From Paramesorhizobium salinisoli (GTDB lineage: Bacteria > Pseudomonadota > Alphaproteobacteria > Rhizobiales > Rhizobiaceae): 64,000 bases of DNA. The position numbers and the translations under genes were made by a program. The stretch covers positions 372,001 through 436,000 of the forward strand of contig NZ_QOZG01000001.1 in NCBI RefSeq assembly GCF_003335045.1, written 5' to 3'. Positions 1-8,297 of the stretch are shown one piece after another. How positions within the stretch are numbered: the first letter of the stretch is position 1; each line of letters starts with the position of its first letter. Under the pieces are notes generated by a model. The model saw nothing but the letters and a program-made list of their open reading frames with translations, was not told the DNA's origin and searched no databases.

Positions 1-247
1 CTTGCCAAAAATCTCTTCATGGATCAGTCTCACCTCGTTCGGGCATTTTGCGAACAATGGAAGACTGGAAGAACGGCGCGCCGGAACCGCTATAAGTCCC
101 GGGCCGGGAGTTTCCTGGCAATGATCGGCTCCTTCCCTGATTTCGAGAACTGCCTGCATGACCCTCCGCCGGGCGTGGTGCGCATGGCGGTTCTACTAAA
201 CCCGCTTTCCCGGAGGGAAGCGGCGCCAAGGAAAAGGAACGGATCCC
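1..247. other. Left edge and csp leader region
   Basis: No gene could be supported here on either strand; overlapping reading frames lack family features. The last 50 bases are the leader of the cold-shock gene. They include an imperfect hairpin at 201-223 (GCTTTCCC against GGGAAGC) and a purine-rich ribosome binding stretch just before the ATG at 248. A structured leader is common for cold-shock genes, but thermoregulation here is only inference. Confidence 0.5.
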
Positions 248-463
248 ATGGCACAGACCGGTTCGGTCAAATTCTTCAACAGCGAAAAAGGTTTCGGCTT
301 CATCAAGCCGGATAATGGCGGCCCGGACATCTTCGTCCACATCTCCGCCGTGCAGGCCTCCGGTCTCACGGGCCTGGCCGACAATCAGAAAGTTTCCTTC
401 GACACTGAGCCGGATCGCCGCGGCAAGGGACCGAAGGCTGTGAACATCGCGGTCGCTGACTGA
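248..463 (+). CDS. Cold-shock domain protein (CspA family)
   Basis: A 71-residue single OB-fold cold-shock protein that should bind single-stranded RNA or DNA in the cytoplasm and act as an RNA chaperone. RNP1 (KGFGFI, residues 14-19) and RNP2 (DIFVHIS, 27-33) are both intact, and the length is typical of the family. The start follows an AGGAAC-like ribosome binding site. The gene stands alone and is followed 28 bases later by a strong terminator. Which paralogue this is cannot be decided, since alphaproteobacteria usually carry several, and cold induction is not proven by sequence. Confidence 0.95.
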   Translation: MAQTGSVKFFNSEKGFGFIKPDNGGPDIFVHISAVQASGLTGLADNQKVSFDTEPDRRGKGPKAVNIAVAD

Positions 464-490
464 CATTCCGTTCCCGGTCCTACCGGAACG

Positions 491-519
491 AACCCCGGCC
501 GCAAAGCCGGGGTTTTTTG
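491..519 (+). terminator. Rho-independent terminator of the csp gene
   Basis: AACCCCGGC and GCCGGGGTT form a 9-bp GC-rich stem with a short loop, followed by TTTTTGTTG. It lies just after the cold-shock gene. Confidence 0.9.
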
Positions 520-688
520 TTGTTCGCTCAACACCCCCTGCGATCTCCCGCCATTGATCTGAGCCATAATAATACCGCGTTGGCCGTTCAGCTTGTGTTC
601 ATACAGGTTTGGATAAACCTGCAACCAGGTTGGGATAGAAGCGTTATCCCCACCGGAAATTTCCATGCTTCTGAAGGAGGCAAAAAAA

Positions 689-1177
689 ATGAACCGCATT
701 GTTAAGGCAGCAGTTCTGGCCGCTGCATCGGTAGCAGCCGTAGTCGCTCCGCTTTCGATGACCACCGCATCCGCAGGCGACTGGGGTAATCGCGGTGGCG
801 GGGGCTGGGGTCACCATCGTGGTGGCTGGGGCCCAGGCCCGGCCTGGGGCGGAAGGCCATACTACCGTCACCGGAACCGTAGCGGCGACGCTTGGGCAGC
901 CGGCGCCATCGGCCTCGCAGCCGGCGCGCTGATCGGCAGCGCGATGTCGCAGCCGCAATATGCGCCGCCACCGCCGATCATTTACGACCAACCCCCGGTC
1001 TATGGTGGCTATTATGCCCCGGCGCCGCGCCGCGTGATCTATCAGCGCTCTGTCGGCTTCCAGCCATGGTCGAACGGATGGTATAACTATTGTTCGAACC
1101 GCTACCGCTCATTCAACCCGCGGACGGGCACCTATCGGGGCTATGACGGTGCAGACCATTTCTGCACTGCAAATTGA
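689..1177 (+). CDS. BA14K family exported protein
   Basis: A 162-residue exported protein. An N-terminal signal peptide (positively charged start, Ala/Val-rich core, cleavage near ASAG around residue 29) is followed by a Gly/Trp/His-rich segment. Then comes a small Gly/Ala hydrophobic stretch near residues 68-85, a Pro/Tyr-rich linker, and a C-terminal domain ending in the CSNRYRSFNPRTGTY..GYDG..HFC pattern of BA14K proteins, named after the immunoreactive 14-kDa Brucella abortus antigen. The start at 689 is chosen because a GGAGG site sits about 9 bases upstream; an in-frame ATG at 665 lacks one. Some family members are reported to bind sugars; the function of this one is unknown. Confidence 0.85.
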   Translation: MNRIVKAAVLAAASVAAVVAPLSMTTASAGDWGNRGGGGWGHHRGGWGPGPAWGGRPYYRHRNRSGDAWAAGAIGLAAGALIGSAMSQPQYAPPPPIIYDQPPVYGGYYAPAPRRVIYQRSVGFQPWSNGWYNYCSNRYRSFNPRTGTYRGYDGADHFCTAN

Positions 1178-1205
1178 TAGACGGCGGCACTCACATAAAT
1201 AAAAG

Positions 1206-1236
1206 TAAAAGCCACCAGAAGTGGTGGCTTTTACTT
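1206..1236. terminator. Bidirectional terminator between BA14K gene and MBL hydrolase
   Basis: An AAGCCACC/GGTGGCTT stem is flanked by A-rich sequence on the left and T-rich on the right, so it can end transcripts from both the BA14K gene and the convergent hydrolase gene. Confidence 0.85.
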
Positions 1237-1295
1237 ATTAATACAGAGCAATAGATAAATTTTCTGAATCTATTTACTAAGTTATATCGCGCCTT

Positions 1296-1940
1296 TTATC
1301 CAACCAGGAACGGATTGGTCCGGCGCTCCTCGCCGAAACGCCCGCCCGGTCCGTGGCCGCAGATGAAGCCGATATCATCGCCGAGCGGCAGCAGCTTTTC
1401 TTTGATCGAGCTGATCAGCGCCGCATGATCGCCGCCGGGAAGATCAGTGCGCCCGATCGAACCGTTGAACAACACGTCCCCCACATGGGCAAAGTTTGCA
1501 TCCCTGTTGAAATAGACGACGTGGCCCGGCGCATGGCCGGGGCAGTGCAACACCTCGAACACATGGCTGCCAAAGGAAACCTTGTCCCCGTCCTGGAGCC
1601 AGAGATCGGGTGTCATGTTGCGGACGCCGCCGCTAATGCCATATCTGAGTGCGATCATCTCCAGATTGTCGAGGAGAAATTTATCCGCCTCGTGCGGACC
1701 GGTGACCTCGATGCCGAGCGCCTCCTTGAGATCGAGAGCGCCGCCCGCATGATCGATATGGCCATGAGTGAGCCAGATCGCCTGCGCGGTGATCCCGTTG
1801 GTATGCAGCGCTTCTAGGATACGGTCGACATCGCCGCCCGGATCGATAATCACGCCTGTTTTATCCTCATCATCGAACAGAATCGTACAATTCTGCTGAA
1901 AGGGAGTGACAGGAATGATGTGCGCCTTCAATTGACCCAT
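1296..1940 (-). CDS. MBL-fold metallo-hydrolase (glyoxalase II-like)
   Basis: A 214-residue metallo-beta-lactamase-fold hydrolase of the short glyoxalase-II-like type. The zinc-binding HxHxDH motif is intact (THGHIDH, residues 58-64). A further His lies in the CPGHAPGH segment around 134-141, an Asp in HVGDVLF near 152-158, and a C-terminal GHG near 195. Such proteins hydrolyse thioesters or related substrates with a binuclear metal site. It is shorter than true hydroxyacylglutathione hydrolases (about 255 residues), so the physiological substrate is unclear. It is transcribed alone and convergent with the BA14K gene. Confidence 0.9.
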   Translation of the reverse strand: MGQLKAHIIPVTPFQQNCTILFDDEDKTGVIIDPGGDVDRILEALHTNGITAQAIWLTHGHIDHAGGALDLKEALGIEVTGPHEADKFLLDNLEMIALRYGISGGVRNMTPDLWLQDGDKVSFGSHVFEVLHCPGHAPGHVVYFNRDANFAHVGDVLFNGSIGRTDLPGGDHAALISSIKEKLLPLGDDIGFICGHGPGGRFGEERRTNPFLVG

Positions 1941-2275
1941 GAATTGTCTCCGGCAAAAGCAGATTTTGTTTCGATCGAGCGGTCGGAAGAATGATACTGC
2001 ACGGCCTCATTTGAGACCGCAAATGGGTACCGCCCTCTCACCGATCAAGATGGACCTTTTCAGACTGCAACGTCTGCTCTACCGGCGCGACTATAATCAC
2101 CGAACTGGGCATCATGAAAACGGGCGGTCAAAGACCGCCCGTAAATCGTAATATATGGCAGTTCCCTCTTTTAATCGCCCGCAAAGCGGACGACCACTAT
2201 CTCATCCAGCATCCCGGCAAAGCCACGCCCACGGCCAGTGTCAGGCCCTATTGGAGCATGTCTATGCCGTCCGGC
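1941..2275. other. Intergenic region with a strong hairpin
   Basis: A stretch of 335 bases between the MBL hydrolase start and the stop of the small Gly-rich protein gene, both on the minus strand. It must hold the hydrolase promoter. The only clear element is the perfect hairpin at 2120-2142. No protein-coding signal was found. Confidence 0.5.
2117..2142 (-). terminator. Probable terminator of the Gly-rich protein gene
   Basis: A perfect 10-bp stem (ACGGGCGGTC/GACCGCCCGT) with a 3-base loop is followed on the minus strand by TTTT. It lies about 130 bases after the stop of the 93-residue protein gene. Confidence 0.6.
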
Positions 2276-2557
2276 TCACGCCTTGCTGGCAACCGCGTTC
2301 TTGATCAGACCGACAATGGCGGTCACGATGAGTCCGCCAGCGCCGCCGCCGATAGCGTGGCCAACAACGCCGGTGAGGACTGAATCAACGCTGCCATTCG
2401 TCAGAAGCGGCATAAGTTGGCCGAGCAAAAGGCCGCCAATACCACCTGCTACGGTATTACCAGCAGTACCGAGACTGAGATTCTTTGCTGCGCCGGCAAC
2501 ATTGCCGCCAAGCATGCCAGTAACCAGCTGAATGATGATCGGAAGAAGAGCTTCCAT
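2276..2557 (-). CDS. Small Gly/Leu-rich hydrophobic protein, unknown function
   Basis: A 93-residue protein made almost entirely of small and hydrophobic residues. Gly-rich repeats (MLGGNVAGA, AGGIGGLLLG, AIGGGAGGLIV) separate three hydrophobic stretches at roughly residues 3-20, 36-52 and 66-85. It could be a membrane-associated or glycine-zipper-like protein. No family is recognised. The ATG at 2557 is preferred; a GTG three codons upstream (2566) is also possible. It has its own flanking spacers and a probable terminator. Its reading frame and composition suggest a real gene, but no function is assigned. Confidence 0.6.
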   Translation of the reverse strand: MEALLPIIIQLVTGMLGGNVAGAAKNLSLGTAGNTVAGGIGGLLLGQLMPLLTNGSVDSVLTGVVGHAIGGGAGGLIVTAIVGLIKNAVASKA

Positions 2558-2654
2558 AATTGTCACCCCGTCAAAGTGTTTCTCGCCAAAGCAGAATCCT
2601 CAGGCAAGGTTGATGTTGGACGGTTTACCGGCAAAGTCAAACCAGAACACAGTT

Positions 2655-2688
2655 CAAAAAGAAAAATGCGGCGAAAACCGCCGCATTT
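2655..2688 (-). terminator. Terminator of ilvE
   Basis: A perfect 10-bp stem AAATGCGGCG/CGCCGCATTT (2664-2688) is followed on the minus strand by TTCTTTTTG. It lies 67 bases after the ilvE stop. Confidence 0.85.
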
Positions 2689-2702
2689 CTTGTTTAAAAC
2701 TT

Positions 2703-2755
2703 AACAGAGCATTTCCAGTAAAAAGCAGGAACCAATTTTACCTGCAGAAATAAGT
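2703..2755. repeat. Possible decayed copy of the AGAGCATTTCC-type palindrome
   Basis: The sequence begins AGAGCATTTCCAG, can pair AGTAAAA with TTTTACCT, and ends in AGAAAT. This resembles, with decay, the first hairpin of the repeat at 41166-41273. It lies directly after the ilvE stop. The relationship is inferred by eye. Confidence 0.35.
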
Positions 2756-3646
2756 TTATTCTGCTGCTGCCCGTTTTGGCTGAACCTCAGCCATGTAATC
2801 GTGCATCAAGTTGGTCGCGACATCGCCAACAGTAAAGCGATATGGCCCGATTTCAGCAACCGGAGTGACTTCCGCCGCAGTTCCTGTCAGGAAGCATTGC
2901 TCGAAACCTTCCAGTTCCTCCGGCATGATGACGCGCTCTATCACTTCGTAGCCACGGCGCTTGGCCAGGTCGATGACCGTGCGGCGCGTGATGCCGTCGA
3001 GGAAGCAATCGGGGATAGGCGTATGAATGACGCCATCCTTGACGAAGAAGATGTTCGCGCCGGTCGCCTCGGCCACCTGGCCGCGCCAGTCGAGCATCAT
3101 CGCGTCGGCATAACCCTTGGCTTCCGCCGCATGCTTGGAAATCGTGCAGATCATGTAAAGGCCGGCGGCCTTGGATTTCGACGGCGCAGTCCTTGGATCC
3201 GGACGGCGATATTCCGCGATATCGAGGCGGATACCCTTAAGCTTCTGCGCCGGATCGAAATAGCTCGGCCACTGCCAGATGGCGATGGAGAGATTGATGC
3301 GGTTGTTCTGTGCGGAAACACCCATGGATTCGCTGCCGCGCCAAGCAATCGGACGCACATAGGCATCCTCGAAACCTTGCTTGGCCAATAGTTGTCGGCA
3401 CGCCTCGTTGATCTCAGCGACGGAATAGGGAATATCGAAGCCAAGAATACGGGCGGATTCGTGCAGGCGCTCGTTATGCTCGTTGAGCTTGAAAATTTCA
3501 CCGCCATAAGCGCGCTCACCTTCGAACACGGCGCTGGCATAGTGCAGACCATGGGTCAACACGTGCACCTTCGCATCCCCCCAGCGAAGGAACTCGCCAT
3601 TCATCCATATGTAACCTTGAAGCTGATCGAACGGAACGGATGCCAT
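2756..3646 (-). CDS. ilvE: Branched-chain amino acid aminotransferase
   Basis: A 296-residue fold-type IV PLP enzyme that transfers the amino group between glutamate and the keto acids of Ile, Leu and Val, the last step of their synthesis and first of their breakdown. The PLP lysine lies in the SKSKAAGLY segment near residue 160. The WRGQVAEATGANIFFV and FLTGTAAEVTPV signatures of IlvE are present. Length matches group I enzymes (about 300). A GGAGG site precedes the ATG. The gene is monocistronic, with its own terminator, and divergent from the MarR regulator. A D-amino acid aminotransferase is less likely given the length and motifs. Confidence 0.93.
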   Translation of the reverse strand: MASVPFDQLQGYIWMNGEFLRWGDAKVHVLTHGLHYASAVFEGERAYGGEIFKLNEHNERLHESARILGFDIPYSVAEINEACRQLLAKQGFEDAYVRPIAWRGSESMGVSAQNNRINLSIAIWQWPSYFDPAQKLKGIRLDIAEYRRPDPRTAPSKSKAAGLYMICTISKHAAEAKGYADAMMLDWRGQVAEATGANIFFVKDGVIHTPIPDCFLDGITRRTVIDLAKRRGYEVIERVIMPEELEGFEQCFLTGTAAEVTPVAEIGPYRFTVGDVATNLMHDYMAEVQPKRAAAE

Positions 3647-3672
3647 GTTAACCTCCAGGCGTTTTCATCCCT

Positions 3673-3717
3673 GAGCATGATCGGGAAAAGTTGTGGACCT
3701 TTCCGGCAAGATCATGC
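3673..3717. repeat. GCATGATC-type intergenic palindrome
   Basis: A perfect outer stem GCATGATC/GATCATGC (3675-3682, 3710-3717) encloses an inner GGAAA/TTTCC stem. It sits in the ilvE / MarR divergent region. Related hairpins occur at 14075-14116 and 57579-57610. Confidence 0.6.
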
Positions 3718-3930
3718 GGCTATAAATTTTCCGGGTTTTCGCGTTACCATCCGTTCCCGGTTATCGAATGGCAGACTATCGAGCAAAACTGATTATATAC
3801 GCAATTCAGAGAGGGATTATGTCTTGAAAAGCGGTACTAAGTTTATGTTTCTTTCAAAATATGCCCCGACAGCTTAGCGAAAATTATCAGCGCCGCGAAA
3901 CTAAGTCAACAAGGCTGACATATTTTTACC

Positions 3931-4449
3931 ATGACCGGAGCCAACGAAGTGAAGCGCACCATGGATTCCCGTATTACAAAGGCCCTCTCGAACGAGGACG
4001 CACCGGACCTCAATCTGATCGAGTTGCTGTTCTTTGCCTATCGAGACTTCACTGCCGACCCGGATCTGATCCTTGAGAAGATCGACTTCGGGCGGGCGCA
4101 CCATCGCGTCCTCTATTTCATCAACCGGAAACCTGGCATGACCGTCGCCGAACTCCTGGATGTGCTGAAGATCACCAAGCAGAGCCTTGCCCGCGTCCTC
4201 AAGCAACTCATCGATACGGAGCACGTCGTGCAGGTGACCGGCCCCCGCGATCGCAGGCAGAGGGAACTTTATCCTACCGCCAAGGGAAGGGAACTGGCGC
4301 TTGCCCTCGCCCTGCCACAGTCGCGCCGTATCGCGCAGGCGCTGCAGGAAAGCGGTCCCGAAAATCGCAGGGCGATCGAATCTTTCCTCAAGGCCATGGT
4401 CAATCCCGATCAGCGCGCGCAGATCGACAGTTTGCCCGCCGCGGGTTAG
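3931..4449 (+). CDS. MarR-family transcriptional regulator (PetP-like by context)
   Basis: A 172-residue winged-helix regulator. The MarR core runs from about residue 40 to 125: HHRVLYFINRKPGMTVAELL, the recognition helix region KQSLARVLKQL, and the wing with the DRRQRELYPTAKGR motif. It should bind DNA as a dimer. It lies 43 bases before an OmpR-type response regulator and kinase. This MarR plus response regulator order matches petP-petR of Rhodobacter capsulatus, where the pair is reported to be needed for cytochrome bc1 and c2. Transfer of that role here is inference. The start could also be the ATG at 3961 (MDSRITKAL), which would remove ten residues. Confidence 0.85.
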   Translation: MTGANEVKRTMDSRITKALSNEDAPDLNLIELLFFAYRDFTADPDLILEKIDFGRAHHRVLYFINRKPGMTVAELLDVLKITKQSLARVLKQLIDTEHVVQVTGPRDRRQRELYPTAKGRELALALALPQSRRIAQALQESGPENRRAIESFLKAMVNPDQRAQIDSLPAAG

Positions 4450-4492
4450 AATTCGCGCAGCGGTGGAATCGTAAGGACGAGCAGGAAACTAT

Positions 4493-5221
4493 ATGATGAA
4501 GACAAGGGATGCCGACATGGTCATGGAAGAAAAAACAGTTTCCGACGATGCACCGCATCTTCTCGTTGTCGATGACGACACCCGCATCCGTAGCCTCCTG
4601 TCGCAATATCTGACCGGCAGCGGCTTCCGCGTGACGGTGGCCGCCAACGCAGCCGAGGCGCGGCGCAAACTGGAAGGCATCGACTTCGATCTGCTGATCG
4701 TCGATATCATGATGCCCGGGGAAAGCGGCGTGGCCCTGACAAAATCGCTGCGCGAGCAGAAGGATGTGCCGATCCTGATGCTGACCGCCCTGTCGGAAAC
4801 CGACAGCAGGATCGACGGACTGGAAGCGGGTGCGGATGACTACCTGCCCAAGCCCTTCGATCCGCGCGAGTTGATCCTGCGGATCAACAATATCCTGCGC
4901 CGCGGCTCGGCGCCGCAGCAGCCGAAGATCGAGCAGGTGGTGTTCGGTCCCTACACATTCTTCATTCCTCGCAAGGAACTGAAGAAAGCTGGCGAAAACA
5001 TCAAGCTGACGGACCGTGAACAGGACATCATGGCGATCTTCGCCGAGCGGGCGGGCGAGACCGTGCCGCGTCACGAACTGACCGGACAGGAAGGCGAGGT
5101 TGGCGAGCGCACCATCGACGTGCAGATCAATCGGTTGCGCCGCAAGATCGAGCAGGACCCGGCCAATCCGGTCTGGCTTCAGACCGTGCGCGGCATCGGA
5201 TACAAGCTCAGCATCGAATGA
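4493..5221 (+). CDS. OmpR-family response regulator (PetR-like)
   Basis: A 242-residue two-component response regulator. The receiver domain (about residues 20-135) has the acidic pair D27/D28, the phosphorylation site D71 in IVDIMMPG, and K120 in LPKPF. The C-terminal winged helix (about 150-240) has the TDREQDIM and VDVQINRLRRKIE-like segments of OmpR/PhoB proteins. A segment AGGAAA lies 8 bases before the ATG. It follows the MarR gene and precedes a sensor kinase, so the three probably form one transcription unit. Its targets cannot be read from the sequence. Confidence 0.92.
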   Translation: MMKTRDADMVMEEKTVSDDAPHLLVVDDDTRIRSLLSQYLTGSGFRVTVAANAAEARRKLEGIDFDLLIVDIMMPGESGVALTKSLREQKDVPILMLTALSETDSRIDGLEAGADDYLPKPFDPRELILRINNILRRGSAPQQPKIEQVVFGPYTFFIPRKELKKAGENIKLTDREQDIMAIFAERAGETVPRHELTGQEGEVGERTIDVQINRLRRKIEQDPANPVWLQTVRGIGYKLSIE

Positions 5222-5305
5222 GTTCTTACAAGAGCCGCGGGAAACTTCTACAAAACCAATCTGGCCTTGGCCGTGTGGCGTCGACCGGAGTTTTGATCTG
5301 ACAAG

Positions 5306-6646
5306 ATGAAATCGCTCTGGACGAGATCCGCCAGGTGGCTGGCGCGCAAGATGCCCAAGCGGCTTTATGCCCGCTCGCTCATCATCATCATCGCCCCGAT
5401 GGTGCTGCTGCAGTCGGTCATCTTCTTCGTTTTCATGGAACGCCACTGGCAGATGGTGACTGAGCGTCTTTCGACGGCTGTCGTGCGGGATATCTCCGCC
5501 ATCATCGACATTATCGAGACCTATCCGCAGGATCCGGGATATGAAAACATCATCCGCATCGCCCAGCAGCGTCTTGCGCTCAACATATCCATCCTGCCGC
5601 CCGATCCCCTGCCCCCGCCAGGCCCCAAGCCGTTCTTCTCGATCCTCGATTACTTTTTGAGCGAGGAAATCACGCGCCAGATCAACCGGCCGTTCTGGGT
5701 CGATACAGTAGGCGATTCCGATCTGATCGAGATCCGCATCCAGCTTGAAAACAAGGTGTTGCGCGTTTTTGCCCGCCGCAGCCAGGCCTATGCCTCCAAC
5801 ACGCTGATCTTCCTGATATGGATGGTCGGAACAGCGCTGGTGTTGCTCACCATCGCCATCCTGTTCCTGCGCAACCAGATCAGGCCGATCCAGCATCTCG
5901 CCCAGGCGGCCGAAAGCTTCGGCAAGGGCCAGCCCATGCCGGAGGGTTTCCGCCCGCGCGGTGCCGAGGAGGTCCGCCGCGCCGGTCTCGCCTTCATCCA
6001 GATGCGCGAGCGCATCGAGCGTCAGATCGAGCAGCGCACGGCGATGCTGAGCGGCGTCAGCCATGATCTGCGCACCATACTGACCCGCTTCAAGCTGCAG
6101 CTGGCGCTGGCCGGTTCCAAGATCGATGCCGAACCGCTCAACCAGGACATCGCCGACATGCAGACCATGCTCGAGGGCTATCTGGCCTTCGCCCGCGGCG
6201 AGGCGTCGGAAGAGCAGGGAACGTTCGATCTCGCTCGCCTCTTCGACAAGCTTGGCGAGGAGGCGAGATTGCGCCAGCGCGAATTCCGGTCAGCGATCGA
6301 GGGGGACAGCATCGTGCAGGTCCGCCCGAATGCCTTTTCGCGCCTGATCAGCAATCTGGTTTCGAACGCCTTCCGCCACGCGGAAACGGTCGAGGTGACG
6401 GCTGTTCACAGCGAGGCCGGGCTGACCATCACCGTCGACGACGACGGAAGCGGAATTCCCGCCGATAAGCGCGAGGATGTCTTCAAGCCCTTCGTCCGGC
6501 TCGACGAGGCGCGCAACCAGGACGCCGGCGGCACCGGTCTCGGCCTCGCCATCGCCCGCGACATCGCCCGCAGCCACGGCGGCGACATCACTCTCCATGA
6601 CAGCCCGCTCGGCGGCCTGCGCGCGACGGTGAGAATACCGGCTTGA
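5306..6646 (+). CDS. EnvZ-type sensor histidine kinase
   Basis: A 446-residue membrane kinase. One transmembrane helix lies near residues 24-45, followed by a periplasmic domain of about 120 residues and a second helix near 168-187. A HAMP domain, a dimerisation domain and a HATPase domain follow. The phospho-acceptor is H253 in SHDLRTILTRF. The N box (NLVSNAFRHAE), G1 (VDDDGSGI) and G2 (GTGLGLAIARDIARSHGG) are present. Unusually, the HDLRTP consensus has Ile258 in place of Pro. It should phosphorylate the response regulator encoded 84 bases upstream. The periplasmic ligand is unknown. Confidence 0.93.
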   Translation: MKSLWTRSARWLARKMPKRLYARSLIIIIAPMVLLQSVIFFVFMERHWQMVTERLSTAVVRDISAIIDIIETYPQDPGYENIIRIAQQRLALNISILPPDPLPPPGPKPFFSILDYFLSEEITRQINRPFWVDTVGDSDLIEIRIQLENKVLRVFARRSQAYASNTLIFLIWMVGTALVLLTIAILFLRNQIRPIQHLAQAAESFGKGQPMPEGFRPRGAEEVRRAGLAFIQMRERIERQIEQRTAMLSGVSHDLRTILTRFKLQLALAGSKIDAEPLNQDIADMQTMLEGYLAFARGEASEEQGTFDLARLFDKLGEEARLRQREFRSAIEGDSIVQVRPNAFSRLISNLVSNAFRHAETVEVTAVHSEAGLTITVDDDGSGIPADKREDVFKPFVRLDEARNQDAGGTGLGLAIARDIARSHGGDITLHDSPLGGLRATVRIPA

Positions 6647-6828
6647 GTTGGAGGGGATAGCCCATGAGGGATGGGCAAACATCCGCGACACGATCCAGAA
6701 ATCATCAGCTGAGGTGCAGGCATAGCCTTGAATTCGCAGAATGGCGAGCCCATACGTCACTTCCGCAGGATTTGCCTGTCCACGCCGTGCAAGACTTTCT
6801 ATAATTTCGAGCACGAAAGAGGGCTGCT

Positions 6829-7680
6829 ATGCACCATCAGGAGAACTACAAGGACCGCCTCGACCGGGTGCTCGATTACATCTACGCCCATCTGGAGGAT
6901 GATCTCTCTTTTGACCGGCTGGCGGAAGTTGCTTGCCTTTCTCCCTATCACTGGAGCCGGATTTATTCGGCCATGCGCGGAGAAACCGTTGTCGCGACGA
7001 TCCGCAGGCTGAGGCTCCAGCGCGCTGCTGATCAGCTTGCTAACTCCGATCTCGAAATCGGAGCAGTTACCGTGCGTGCTGGCTATAGCTCGACCGACAC
7101 GTTCGGGCGGGCATTCAAGGACGCATTCGGCGTGAGCCCCGTCGCCTACCGCGAGAAAGGCTCGCACGCTGCCTTCAAGGCCGCTAATGCGGCCAGCGAT
7201 GCAAGCGGCTTTCCAGTGGTAGTGGAGAGCTTGTCGGAACGCCGCTGCGCCGGGATCGATCACACCGGTTCTTACATGGAAATTGACCATGCCATGGGTA
7301 GACTCTTTACCGAGCTTGCCACCCGTCATGCCATGCCGCCCCAGCCCGCCATGATCGGGGTGTTTTTCGACGATCCCGATCTGGGAACTGAGGAGGAATT
7401 GCGCTCGCGCGCCTGCCTGCCGGTGGCAAGTTCCGTCACAATCGATGCGCCACTGGTGGAGACGGTTCTGCGCGGCGGGCCATATGCGAAACTGAGCTAT
7501 ACAGGTCCCTATGCCGATATGCGCGGTGCCTACCGCTGGTTTCTGGGCGTGTGGCTACCCGCTTCCGGCTATGAGCCGGATGATGCTCCGATCTTCGAAG
7601 CCTATCTCAACGACCCACGTGAGGTGCCGCAAAGCGAATTGCGCACCGATATTCACCTGCCTCTCAAGATAGCGCCATGA
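6829..7680 (+). CDS. AraC-family regulator with GyrI-like effector domain
   Basis: A 283-residue regulator with the domain order of the Rob/TipA-like group. An AraC double helix-turn-helix comes first (about residues 10-108, ending with the RAGYSSTDTFGRAFKDAFGVSP signature split over both helices). A GyrI-like small-molecule binding domain follows (about 125-280). Members with this architecture usually respond to amphipathic drugs or toxins. It overlaps the next gene by four bases (ATGA), so the two are co-translated. The inducer and targets are unknown. Confidence 0.9.
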   Translation: MHHQENYKDRLDRVLDYIYAHLEDDLSFDRLAEVACLSPYHWSRIYSAMRGETVVATIRRLRLQRAADQLANSDLEIGAVTVRAGYSSTDTFGRAFKDAFGVSPVAYREKGSHAAFKAANAASDASGFPVVVESLSERRCAGIDHTGSYMEIDHAMGRLFTELATRHAMPPQPAMIGVFFDDPDLGTEEELRSRACLPVASSVTIDAPLVETVLRGGPYAKLSYTGPYADMRGAYRWFLGVWLPASGYEPDDAPIFEAYLNDPREVPQSELRTDIHLPLKIAP

Positions 7681-8105
7681 CGAGTCCGCCTGTCCCTGGA
7701 CCCGTTGCCGAAGCGCTATCGCGCTACCCGGAGCCGCTGCGGGCGCGTCTGTTGGAGATTCGCGAGATGGTATTTGCGGTAGCCACTGAAACCGAAGGCA
7801 TCGGCCCGCTGACCGAAACGCTCAAATGGGGCGAACCGGCCTATCTGACCGAGGCAAGCAAGAGCGGAACAACCATCAGGCTGGGCACCACCAAATTGGC
7901 ACGCCAGGAATGCGCGGTGCTATTCAACTGCAAGACAGAACTTGTCAAAACGTTCCGAACCCATTTTCCTGACGATTTCGCATTCAGGGGAAACCGCGCA
8001 CTCGTCGTACCCATGGCGCGAGCTCTGCCGCACGAGCCACTGAAACTCTGCCTGCACGCGGCGCTGATCTATCATCGGCGGAAAGGCGCGGGTTCCTGGT
8101 CATAA
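7677..8105 (+). CDS. DUF1801 domain protein
   Basis: A 142-residue soluble protein of the DUF1801 (YdhG-like) family, recognised by the LKWGEPAYLTE segment around residue 45 and the overall length. No enzymatic activity is established for the family. It starts inside the stop of the AraC-GyrI regulator gene (4-base overlap), so it is probably the effector or partner gene of that unit. The physical link to the GyrI-like regulator is the best clue to its role. Confidence 0.85.
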   Translation: MTSPPVPGPVAEALSRYPEPLRARLLEIREMVFAVATETEGIGPLTETLKWGEPAYLTEASKSGTTIRLGTTKLARQECAVLFNCKTELVKTFRTHFPDDFAFRGNRALVVPMARALPHEPLKLCLHAALIYHRRKGAGSWS

Positions 8106-8297
8106 CGAAGCGCGGAGTTCGACCACGCCGAGACTGCTCGCAGTTCAGCCTGTTGCTCTCGCAACCCTGATTGTTGACAACCAGAGCTTTGCGGCGGCAA
8201 GCGCCAGGAAGCCGAAGTGGAGACGGCGGCCTTGTCATATAGGGTTGTAATGCGGCGGAACGGCCTTCAGCGGTTTGGGAATCCTTTGTCACAGGTC

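Noticed and set aside
4400-6064. Long open frame (554 codons) on the minus strand over the MarR, response regulator and kinase genes
   Set aside because: It lies antisense to three well-recognised genes, has no family features and no ribosome site; long antisense frames are common in GC-rich genomes.
6660-6676. GCCCAT/ATGGGC hairpin after the sensor kinase gene as terminator
   Set aside because: Only six base pairs and no T-run; too weak to call.
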